Below the pieces are notes generated by a model that saw only the letters and a list, made by a program, of their open reading frames with translations, was not told the DNA's origin and ran no database searches. 61,130 bases of DNA from CAZCQP01 sp964500895 (GTDB lineage: Bacteria; Bacillota; Clostridia; Lachnospirales; JAISER01): contig CAZCQP010000011.1 in NCBI GenBank assembly GCA_964500895.1, positions 1-61,130 on the forward strand. The letters are read 5' to 3'. Shown here one piece after another: positions 33,387 to 41,560 of the stretch (the first letter of the stretch is position 1; each line of letters opens with the position of its first letter). The position numbers and the translations under genes are program-made.

Positions 33387-35903
33387 ATGGATGATAATTT
33401 TAAAAAAAAGTTGCTGCGCCTTATCACAAACCGGTTATTTATCATTACCTTTATGATTTTTGGGGCATTCTGTACCCTTACCGTGAAGCTTTTTGACATG
33501 CAAATTGTAAACGGCCAGGCCATTCAGGAATCCCTAACCTTAACCCGTATGGAAAAAATGCGCCTGCCCGCACCCCGGGGCACCATTTACGACCGGTTCG
33601 GCCGCCCGCTGGCGGTGAACAAGTCTGCCTATGTGATTAAAATTAACCCGGGTGTTCAGGTGGATAACTTAAATGAAGTGGTGCTGAATTTGGCCACTTT
33701 TTTAGAAGACCACCAGGAAAATTACTCCACAGACTTTCCCATTACCCAAACCAAGCCGTACACCTTTTTGTTTGATGAAAGCCAAACCCGGGAAGCCCGC
33801 TGGAAAGACGACATGAATGTGCCGGAAAACGCCACAGCCCCGGAAGCTGTTGACTTTTTACGAGAAAAATTTAAGGTACCGGAGGACATGGACGATGCCA
33901 GCGCATGGAAAGTGATTGCCTTCCGTTCTTTGCTGTACATCAACCGTTACAACATGCACATTCCCATCACCATTGCTTTTGACGTGAAAGAAGAAACCGT
34001 GGTGGAACTGGAAGAGCATAGCGAGAAATTTAGGTCTATTTATGTGGATGTAGAGCCTTTAAGGGAATACCCCGGCGGCCAGTACGTTGCACACATCATT
34101 GGCTACATTCGCAAAGTGACCGACAAGGAATATGAAGACAACAAAGACAAAGGCTACACCATGAACGACAACATTGGCAAAACCGGCCTGGAAAAAGCTT
34201 TTGAAGCCAACTTTAAAGGTTTAGCCGGTGAGCAGGTGGTGGAAATGGGGCAAAACGGCCGCCCCATGCGCACAGTAAGCACCACCCCCCCTACCCCTGG
34301 CGACAAGCTTTACATCACACTGGACTTGGCTTACCAGCAACAAGTGTATGAAATTTTGGAAAACCAGCTTAAAGAAGTGCTTAAAAACAAATTGCGGGGC
34401 ACCTCCTCCAGAGAAGCCCCCATCACCCAAAAACAGTTTTTTAAGGGCATGGTTAAAGGCAACAATTATGACTTAAAAGCCATTATGAATAGTGCCCCCG
34501 GGCAAACGGCTTACATGGTTAAGGAATACATTCTGCAAACCTTGCCCGAGTTTAACCCAGATACCCCAGACATTTATAATGAAGTAAAAGCTGCCATGAC
34601 CGACGGCATTGAAACCGGAAAGTTAACGCCCAAGCAAATGCTGCTACTGCTCCATGAGCAAGGCGTTATTACCGGGGACGAAACCTTTGTGGCCAATGTT
34701 CAAAGTGGCAGGCTGGGTGTGCTACAAGTGATTCTGGACAAGCTGGACGAGAGGGAAATTACCCCACAGATGACCAATTTAGACCCTTGCACCGGTTCTG
34801 CCATGGTGATTGATGTTGCCACTGGCGGGGTTTTGGCCGCCGTCAGCTACCCTTCCTACGACAACAACCAGTTTGTCAATTACTTCAACAATGCCTACTA
34901 CTACAAGCTGAACGACGACCCCACCACACCCCTGTACAACCGTGCTTTCATGGAACCAAGAGCACCGGGTTCTACCTTTAAAATGATTTCTGCCATTGCC
35001 GGGCTGGAATCTGGGGCCATCACCCCCAATACCCGCATTTACGATGAAGTGGCCTTCAAAAAAGCCAACAAACCGTATGCCCGCTGCTGGTCTACCCGCT
35101 CCCACGGCAACATCAACGTGGTGCAAGCGCTTGCTTTTTCTTGCAACTATTTCTTTAGTGACGTATTCTATACCATGGGCAATACCAAAAACGGAAACCC
35201 CATGGATAGCATCAGCGTTTTAATGAAATACATGATAGACTTTGGCCTAAATGAACGCAGCGGGGTAGAGATTGGCGAATTTAGAGACACCGTTCCAGAC
35301 GAGGTGCTGGCGGTTTCTTCCCCCCAATACATGGAGTATGTGGAAAAAAGCCGTGACCCAGAGTCCACCCGCAAGTGGGTAGACGGGGACACCGTGCGTA
35401 CCTCCTTTGGGCAGGCCTACAACAACTTCACAGCAGCCATGATGGCCAAATATATTAACGCCTTGGCTTCCAACGGCATTCGCCGAGACTTGCACTTTTT
35501 AAATGCATTGGATACTTGGGACGGGGAAACAGTGCAGACATATACCCCTGGAAAAGAAGTGCTGATAGACGTGGAGCAGTCTAATTTAGACGTGGTGAAG
35601 ACGGGGATGCTGGAAGTAGTTAAAAGCGGTACGGCCCAATCGGTTTTTGCTGGTTTCCCTATTACCGTAGCCGGTAAAACAGGTACCGCACAGGAAAGCA
35701 GCACCCGGCCAGACCACTCTTCCTTCGGTGGTTATGCCCCTGCCGATGACCCGCAAATTGCCGTTTATGTGCTCATTCCTTATGGAGACACCCCAACTAC
35801 CCCTGCTTCATCTTCACGGGTGGGCAGAGATATCATCGGCGCATACCTGGGCATAGACAACGAGCCGGAATTAGCGCCCCAGGCCTATACCTTATCCCAT
35901 TAA
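33387..35903 (+). CDS. mrdA: Penicillin-binding protein 2 (elongation)
   Basis: A class B transpeptidase of 838 residues, longer than typical PBP2. One membrane segment (about 15-35) is followed by the dimerisation domain with APRGTIYDRFGRPLA near 50-64 and the transpeptidase domain. Active-site motifs are STFK at 529-532, SCN at 585-587 and KTG at 764-766. The extra length lies mainly in a helical stretch of roughly 120 residues (about 330-455) before the transpeptidase core. Position in the mre operon supports a sidewall role rather than SpoVD or FtsI. Confidence 0.92.
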   Translation: MDDNFKKKLLRLITNRLFIITFMIFGAFCTLTVKLFDMQIVNGQAIQESLTLTRMEKMRLPAPRGTIYDRFGRPLAVNKSAYVIKINPGVQVDNLNEVVLNLATFLEDHQENYSTDFPITQTKPYTFLFDESQTREARWKDDMNVPENATAPEAVDFLREKFKVPEDMDDASAWKVIAFRSLLYINRYNMHIPITIAFDVKEETVVELEEHSEKFRSIYVDVEPLREYPGGQYVAHIIGYIRKVTDKEYEDNKDKGYTMNDNIGKTGLEKAFEANFKGLAGEQVVEMGQNGRPMRTVSTTPPTPGDKLYITLDLAYQQQVYEILENQLKEVLKNKLRGTSSREAPITQKQFFKGMVKGNNYDLKAIMNSAPGQTAYMVKEYILQTLPEFNPDTPDIYNEVKAAMTDGIETGKLTPKQMLLLLHEQGVITGDETFVANVQSGRLGVLQVILDKLDEREITPQMTNLDPCTGSAMVIDVATGGVLAAVSYPSYDNNQFVNYFNNAYYYKLNDDPTTPLYNRAFMEPRAPGSTFKMISAIAGLESGAITPNTRIYDEVAFKKANKPYARCWSTRSHGNINVVQALAFSCNYFFSDVFYTMGNTKNGNPMDSISVLMKYMIDFGLNERSGVEIGEFRDTVPDEVLAVSSPQYMEYVEKSRDPESTRKWVDGDTVRTSFGQAYNNFTAAMMAKYINALASNGIRRDLHFLNALDTWDGETVQTYTPGKEVLIDVEQSNLDVVKTGMLEVVKSGTAQSVFAGFPITVAGKTGTAQESSTRPDHSSFGGYAPADDPQIAVYVLIPYGDTPTTPASSSRVGRDIIGAYLGIDNEPELAPQAYTLSH

Positions 35904-35957
35904 TTTTTGAATTTACAATAACTTAACTTATCTTATCTTACCTTGGAGGATGGTTTT

Positions 35958-36650
35958 ATGGAAAATCCCAACATTGTGCTGTTTAAAGGCACAAAAAATG
36001 GCATCACCATTGTGCTGGACGAAACAGCAGGTTTTGATGAAATTAAAAATGCGCTGGGATTAAAAGTTGGGGATGCCCAAAACTTCTTTGGCGGGGCGAA
36101 AACAGCCATCACTTTTCAAGGCCGCTCCTTAACCGATGATGAAGAGGCGCAGCTGCTAAACATTGTGGCGCAAAAAGCCAACTTAAACATATCCTTTGTT
36201 TCAAAAAAGGACGGTCATGCAGCCACCCCCAAAGACCCCGAAAACAAAAAGGAAAATGCTTCCCAGTTGTATATGCCGGAACATGTGACCAAATATTACG
36301 GCGGTTCTCTGCGTTCCGGTCAAAGCATTCGTTTTTCCGGCAGTGTGGTCATTTTAGGGGATGTAAACCCGGGGGCTGAAGTGATTGCCGAAGGCAACAT
36401 CATTGTGCTGGGTGCGGTGAAGGGGCTAGTACACGCCGGCTGCACAGGCAACATGGAGTGCTTTATTTCTGCCAACATGATGATGCCCACCCAGCTGCGC
36501 ATTGGGGACATTATTACCTATATTCCAAGAGAAACTGGTAAAAAAGGCAAGCCCAGCCTTAAAAGCCTGCGGCCCAAACACCCCACGGGTGCCTGTTATG
36601 CCTACATACAGGACGGGCAGATTTATATTTCGCCGCTGGTGAATGAATAA
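35958..36650 (+). CDS. minC: Septum site-determining protein MinC
   Basis: A 230-residue division inhibitor. The N-terminal domain (about 1-95) binds FtsZ; the C-terminal beta-helix (about 110-225) has SGQSIRFSGSVVILGDVNPGAEV and GNIIVLGAVKGLVHAGC. GGAGG is 8 bp before ATG 35958, preferred over an ATG 15 bp earlier. MinD, its usual neighbour and membrane anchor, is not in this window; glgB follows instead. Confidence 0.92.
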   Translation: MENPNIVLFKGTKNGITIVLDETAGFDEIKNALGLKVGDAQNFFGGAKTAITFQGRSLTDDEEAQLLNIVAQKANLNISFVSKKDGHAATPKDPENKKENASQLYMPEHVTKYYGGSLRSGQSIRFSGSVVILGDVNPGAEVIAEGNIIVLGAVKGLVHAGCTGNMECFISANMMMPTQLRIGDIITYIPRETGKKGKPSLKSLRPKHPTGACYAYIQDGQIYISPLVNE

Positions 36651-36694
36651 GCGTTAGATCGAAAATCAACCAAACCATGGAAAAGGGGATGCTT

Positions 36695-38905
36695 ATGGTC
36701 ACTACTACAAATCTGCCAGAACTGAACCAACTTGTTAATGCCGAGCACAGCGACCCACACCACATTTTAGGTATGCACCCAATTGTACGACGCAAAAAAA
36801 TACAATTGGTGGTTCGGGTGTTTATTCCTCAAGCCCGAAGCATCACGGTGGTGGATGCGCAAGACAGCGCCTTGACTTACCCTGCCAGCAAAACCCATTT
36901 GAGCGGTTTTTTCGAGGCCATCATCATAGACCGTGAGCCTTTTCCATACATTCTGGACATTGAAGGGCACGACGGTGTGCGCTGGACAACCGCCGACCCT
37001 TATAGCTTTTCACCCTTCATCACCGACATGGACATGCACTTGTTCGGGGAAGGCACCCACTACCAGATTTTTGACAAACTGGGCGCTCATGTGAAGACCA
37101 TTGATGGGGTGCAAGGGGTTGCCTTTGCTGTATGGGCGCCTAATGCCGTGCGTGTCAGCGTGATTGGTAGTTTTAACAGCTGGGACGGCCGCCGAAACCC
37201 CATGCGCCTTTTGGGTGCTTCTGGCATCTGGGAGTTGTTTGTGCCTGGGGTATGCATCCGGGACCAGTACAAGTTTGAAATTAAAACCAGGGACGGCGCT
37301 TTACTTGAAAAAAGCGACCCTTACGGTTTTTTTGCAGAATTGCGCCCCAGCCACTCCTCATTGGTGTTTGACATTAACCGGTATGCTTGGCAGGATGAGG
37401 AATGGATGGCCAGCCGGGAAAAACACGACCCCATGGATGGCCCTGTGAATATTTATGAAGTCCATTTAGGTGCCTGGAAACGGGTACTTGGTGATGGCAA
37501 CCGTTTCATGAGTTATTTGGAACTGACAGAACAGCTCATTCCTTATGTGAAAGATATGGGTTATACCCACATTGAACTAATGCCTGTGGAAGAACATCCC
37601 TTTGATGGTTCTTGGGGTTATCAGGTGACCGGCTATTACGCCCCCACCAGCCGCTATGGCAGCCCCGATGAATTTATGGCTTTTGTGGATGCCTGCCACC
37701 AAAACGGCATTGGGGTTATTTTAGACTGGGTACCTGCCCACTTCCCCAAAGATGCCCACGGGTTGGCCCGGTTTGACGGCACTGCCCTGTACGAGCACCA
37801 AGACCCCCGCCAAGGTGAGCACCCAGACTGGGGCACATACATTTTCAACTATGGCCGTAAAGAAGTGAAAAACTTCCTCATTGCCAACGCACTGTTCTGG
37901 CTGGAAAAATACCACATAGACGGCTTGCGGGTGGATGCCGTGGCCTCCATGCTTTACTTGGACTACGGCAAAAGCCACGGGCAATGGATACCGAACATAT
38001 ATGGAGGCAACCAGAACCTGGATGCTGTGGAGTTCATCAAGCACATGAACTCCGTCATTCTAGGCCGGATGCCTCATGTGATGATGATTGCAGAGGAGTC
38101 CACCTCCTGGGCCGGTGTATCTGCTCCGGCAGAACAAGGCGGCTTGGGCTTTAACTTAAAGTGGAACATGGGCTGGATGAACGACATGCTTTCCTACATG
38201 GCCAAAGACCCCATCTACCGCAAACACCACCACAACCAACTTACCTTTAGCATCATGTACGCCTACTCCGAGCGGTTTGTGCTGGTGCTTTCCCATGATG
38301 AAGTGGTGCATGAGAAAGGCTCTCTGCTGAATAAAATGCCCGGGGATTACTGGCAGAAGTTTGCCAACCTGCGGCTCTTTTATGGCTTTATGATGGGTCA
38401 CCCCGGTAAAAAGCTGCTGTTTATGGGTGGCGAACTGGGGCAGTTTAGCGAATGGAGCGAAGCCCGTGCCTTAGACTGGTTCTTGTTGGACTACGAAAAG
38501 CACGAAAAACTGCAAAAGTATGTACAGGCACTGAACGCCTTTTACACCACCGACGTACCCCTGTGGCATAACGATTTTCAGGGCGGCGGGTTTGATTGGA
38601 TAGACTGCAACAATGCAGAACAAAGCTTGGTGTCCTTCTTTAGAAAGGGCCCTGAAGCACACCACATTACCGTATTTGTGTGCAACTTTACCCCCGTGGT
38701 GTACCATGACTACCGGGTAGGGGTACCCCTTGCCGGTACGTACACAGAGGTTTTAAATAGTGATGATACGTCTTTTGGTGGCAGTGGTGTTATAAACCCT
38801 GCACCTATAAAGTCTGAACCCATTGTGATGCATAGCCGTGGGGATAGCATTACCCTTTCCATACCGCCGTTGGGGGTTTCGGTGTTGAAGCTGACGCTAG
38901 CTTAA
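36695..38905 (+). CDS. glgB: 1,4-alpha-glucan branching enzyme
   Basis: GlgB introduces alpha-1,6 branches in glycogen. The protein has 736 residues: an N1 module (HHILGMHP), a CBM48 module with FAVWAPNAVRVSVIGSFNSW, the GH13 barrel with DGLRVDAVASMLY (nucleophile Asp), MIAEEST (acid Glu) and LSHDEVVHEKGS, and a C-terminal beta domain. AAAAGGGG lies about 7 bp before ATG 36695. No other glycogen gene is nearby. Confidence 0.94.
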   Translation: MVTTTNLPELNQLVNAEHSDPHHILGMHPIVRRKKIQLVVRVFIPQARSITVVDAQDSALTYPASKTHLSGFFEAIIIDREPFPYILDIEGHDGVRWTTADPYSFSPFITDMDMHLFGEGTHYQIFDKLGAHVKTIDGVQGVAFAVWAPNAVRVSVIGSFNSWDGRRNPMRLLGASGIWELFVPGVCIRDQYKFEIKTRDGALLEKSDPYGFFAELRPSHSSLVFDINRYAWQDEEWMASREKHDPMDGPVNIYEVHLGAWKRVLGDGNRFMSYLELTEQLIPYVKDMGYTHIELMPVEEHPFDGSWGYQVTGYYAPTSRYGSPDEFMAFVDACHQNGIGVILDWVPAHFPKDAHGLARFDGTALYEHQDPRQGEHPDWGTYIFNYGRKEVKNFLIANALFWLEKYHIDGLRVDAVASMLYLDYGKSHGQWIPNIYGGNQNLDAVEFIKHMNSVILGRMPHVMMIAEESTSWAGVSAPAEQGGLGFNLKWNMGWMNDMLSYMAKDPIYRKHHHNQLTFSIMYAYSERFVLVLSHDEVVHEKGSLLNKMPGDYWQKFANLRLFYGFMMGHPGKKLLFMGGELGQFSEWSEARALDWFLLDYEKHEKLQKYVQALNAFYTTDVPLWHNDFQGGGFDWIDCNNAEQSLVSFFRKGPEAHHITVFVCNFTPVVYHDYRVGVPLAGTYTEVLNSDDTSFGGSGVINPAPIKSEPIVMHSRGDSITLSIPPLGVSVLKLTLA

Positions 38906-38920
38906 TGGAGGGTGTTTCAC

Positions 38921-39799
38921 ATGGGCGAAGCCATTAGCAGGAAACAAAAGCTGGGGGCCATTGCCGGGTTATTTGCCGTGGCCATCATTTGGGGCTCTAC
39001 ATTTACCGTCAATAAAATGGCGCTGGATACATTAACCCCTATCAGTTTGATGGCCGGGCGCTTCTTTGTGGCCTTTGTGCTCATGCTGGCCATTTTCCAC
39101 AAGCGGTTTAAGGGGCTGGGTGTGAAAGATTGCATGGGCGGTATTTTGTGTGGCATTTCCCTGTTTTTAGCGGTGATGCTGCAAACGTATGGCCTCTTGT
39201 ACACCGATGCGGGTAAACAAGCTTTTCTAAGCGGGTCTTACGTCATTTGCGTGCCCTTCCTCACCTGGCTTGTTTTTAAAAAGCGCCCCCGTCTGCGCGT
39301 ATACTTGGGTGCTGGGTTATGCTTTTTTGGTATCTCCCTCCTTTCTTTAAACGAAAGCTTCCGCATTGGCCTGGGGGATAGCCTTACATTAATCAGCAGC
39401 GTCTTGTTTGCGACGCAAATTGTCATTGCCGGTTTTTTCATCAGCCGGGAAGATGCAGCAGTGATGTCTACTGTTCAATTTGGAGTAATGGGGCTTTTGT
39501 CCCTGCTCACGGTTTTGCTCCTTAGAGATGGCAGCCTATTCACCCAGGCTACCACCCACTTGTTCTCCCCTGCCATTTTTGCCATCGTCTATTTGGGGGT
39601 GCTGGGCACTGCTGTGGCCTACTATTTACAAATTTATTGCCAGAAGTATACAGCCCCTACCACCACCTCCATCATTCTTAGCATGGAAACTGTTTTTGGC
39701 TCTCTTATTGCGGTGGCCGTGCTAGGAGACGTGTTCAGCATCAAAATGGTGCTGGGTGCTGTGGCCATTTTGGCTTCTGTGCTTATTGCGGAGTTGTAA
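38921..39799 (+). CDS. EamA/DMT family transporter
   Basis: A 292-residue permease with ten membrane segments and two EamA repeats: AVAIIWGSTFTVNKMALD at the start and YLGVLGTAVAYYLQIYCQK in the second repeat. GGAGGG lies 9 bp upstream of ATG 38921. It closes the mreB-glgB run and is followed by a strong terminator. Substrate unknown. Confidence 0.88.
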   Translation: MGEAISRKQKLGAIAGLFAVAIIWGSTFTVNKMALDTLTPISLMAGRFFVAFVLMLAIFHKRFKGLGVKDCMGGILCGISLFLAVMLQTYGLLYTDAGKQAFLSGSYVICVPFLTWLVFKKRPRLRVYLGAGLCFFGISLLSLNESFRIGLGDSLTLISSVLFATQIVIAGFFISREDAAVMSTVQFGVMGLLSLLTVLLLRDGSLFTQATTHLFSPAIFAIVYLGVLGTAVAYYLQIYCQKYTAPTTTSIILSMETVFGSLIAVAVLGDVFSIKMVLGAVAILASVLIAEL

Positions 39800-39807
39800 C
39801 CATACAT

Positions 39808-39848
39808 AAAAAGGCTGTCAACATTTTTAATGTTGACAGCCTTTTTTA
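39808..39848. terminator. Bidirectional terminator, EamA / spoVT
   Basis: AAAAAGGCTGTCAACAT pairs with ATGTTGACAGCCTTTTT. A-run and T-run flank the stem, so it can end transcription from both the plus-strand transporter and the minus-strand spoVT. Confidence 0.9.
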
Positions 39849-39874
39849 ACTTTGCGCACCCACGCATCCAGTTT

Positions 39875-40420
39875 TTATTGTTCCATTTGTTTACCCAGAA
39901 AACCGGCAGCTGTTTGTGCCAGCTTGCCTTCCACCTCGCCCATTTTTTTGTCCGGCGACAAAAAAACAATAGCCCCTAGTACATCTCCTTCGGATATGAT
40001 AGGCGCAATCAGTTCATGCTTATACATTTCCGCATCTTCGTTTTCTAAAATGGGCACAAAATGATTCTCGTTTCTTGTGGCCACCACCGTGTTGCGCTGG
40101 CCGATGGTTTTTTCCATGGCTTGGGAAATATGTTTTTCCATGAACTCTTTTTTAGCGCCCCCGGATACGGCAATGATTTGGTCTTTATCTACAATACACG
40201 TAATATGTCCGGAGGTTTGAGCCAGGCTTTCCGCATACTCTTTTGCGAACGCTCCCAATTCCCCAATGGGGGAATACTTCTTTAAAATAATCTCGCCTTC
40301 TCTGTCGGTGAATATCTCTAAGGGGTCACCCTCTCGAATACGCAGTGTGCGACGTATTTCCTTTGGTATGACAACTCTTCCTAAGTCGTCAATCCTTCTC
40401 ACGATTCCAGTCGCTTTCAA
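39875..40420 (-). CDS. spoVT: Stage V sporulation protein T
   Basis: SpoVT is a transcription factor that tunes sigma-G genes in the forespore. From TTG 40420 it has 181 residues: an AbrB-type swapped-hairpin DNA-binding domain (ATGIVRRIDDLGRVVIPKEIRRTLRIREGD, about 2-50) and a C-terminal GAF-like domain. GGAGG lies 8 bp before the TTG; the frame goes 36 bp further but the known family start is here. A sigma-G-like promoter is at 40484. Confidence 0.93.
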   Translation of the reverse strand: MKATGIVRRIDDLGRVVIPKEIRRTLRIREGDPLEIFTDREGEIILKKYSPIGELGAFAKEYAESLAQTSGHITCIVDKDQIIAVSGGAKKEFMEKHISQAMEKTIGQRNTVVATRNENHFVPILENEDAEMYKHELIAPIISEGDVLGAIVFLSPDKKMGEVEGKLAQTAAGFLGKQMEQ

Positions 40421-40483
40421 CAAAAACTCCTCCTTGTGTTGTTTATCGTGTGTCACATTTCTCTCCTAAAAAATCTCCAACAC

Positions 40484-40513
40484 TATTATTTGACATAAGA
40501 AACATTTCTATGC
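40484..40513 (-). promoter_or_regulatory. Sigma-G-like promoter of spoVT
   Basis: On the minus strand GCATA (40509-40513) and AATAATA (40484-40490) are 18 bp apart, close to the sigma-F/G consensus GHATR-17/18-CATNHTA. The -35 overlaps the final codons of cheB. SpoVT is a known sigma-G target in Bacillus. Confidence 0.6.
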
Positions 40514-41533
40514 ATTTTTGTTGGCATAATATTTTAAGATGGCAGGGGCTATTTCAGCCAAAGGCAGCTGCAAATCCAAGGCCCCTAATTCGTATGCAGC
40601 TTTGGGCATTCCGTAAACCACGCAGGTTTCTTTGTTTTGCCCAATGGTCTTTGCGCCGTTTAAATGCATAGCGTATAAACCCTTGGCCCCGTCCGCACCC
40701 ATGCCGGTTAAAATGATGCCCAGCACGTTGGCTTTCATTACAGGGGCAATGGATTGAAACAACACGTCCGCAGCCGGCATCACCCCATGTACCTTTTGCC
40801 CCACAGCACAGTGCAGGGCCAGCCGGTTGTTGCTTTTGGTTAAGGTCATGTGTAGGTCTGCCGGGGCAATGTAAACCGTGCCGTTGCACAGGTATTCCAT
40901 GTTGGTGGCTTCTTTAATGTCCATTTTACAAAGGTTGTTCAGCCGGTTGGCAAACAGCTTCGTAAAGCCAGAGGGCATGTGCTGCACCACCAAAATGGGC
41001 GGAATATCCCCCGGCAAATGGCGAAAAATGGTTTCCAGGGCATCGGTGCCACCGGTGGAAGAAGCGATGGCAATAATCTTATCCCGCTCTGTAATGGGGG
41101 CAAACAAATCCATGGGCCGCATTTTGGAAAGGGGCGCAGTGAAGGCGTCCATTTTTTGCTTGACACTTTTAATAAAGCTGTCAATGAGCAGGGGGGTGAC
41201 CATGGCGGGCTTGGCAATAAAATGGGTGAAGCCCCCTTCAACCAGTGCCCGGGGCAATGTGGGTGTGTGGCCGGTGATAACAACCAGCAGGCTGTATTTT
41301 TCCTGCCATTGTTTGAGCAAAACCGTGTTTGGCAAAGCCCGGTCTACATCCAGAATGATAACATTGCTTTTGTGCTTGATAAGCTTGGACTCGGTGCTTA
41401 ATAAATTTTCTGCAACAGACACCGCACCAATGCCGCCTAAGCGCACAAAACCTGCGCTTAAGGCGTTGTAAAAGGGGTTGTCTTGGGTTACCACAACAAG
41501 TCTGCAATCAATGGCTGGTATGACTGTCACCAC
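40508..41533 (-). CDS. cheB: Protein-glutamate methylesterase CheB
   Basis: CheB removes methyl groups from chemoreceptors. The 341-residue protein has a receiver-like domain (about 10-125) and the catalytic domain (about 150-340). The catalytic triad is complete: S159 in ASSTGG, H185 in VQHMPSGF and D281 in GMGADG. The receiver keeps D62 and K108 but lacks the usual acidic pair at its N-terminus (VVVTQDNP), so phospho-control may be changed. No other chemotaxis gene is in the window. Confidence 0.9.
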   Translation of the reverse strand: MVTVIPAIDCRLVVVTQDNPFYNALSAGFVRLGGIGAVSVAENLLSTESKLIKHKSNVIILDVDRALPNTVLLKQWQEKYSLLVVITGHTPTLPRALVEGGFTHFIAKPAMVTPLLIDSFIKSVKQKMDAFTAPLSKMRPMDLFAPITERDKIIAIASSTGGTDALETIFRHLPGDIPPILVVQHMPSGFTKLFANRLNNLCKMDIKEATNMEYLCNGTVYIAPADLHMTLTKSNNRLALHCAVGQKVHGVMPAADVLFQSIAPVMKANVLGIILTGMGADGAKGLYAMHLNGAKTIGQNKETCVVYGMPKAAYELGALDLQLPLAEIAPAILKYYANKNA

Positions 41534-41560
41534 CTTTTGAAAACTTTTTAATGAAAACTT

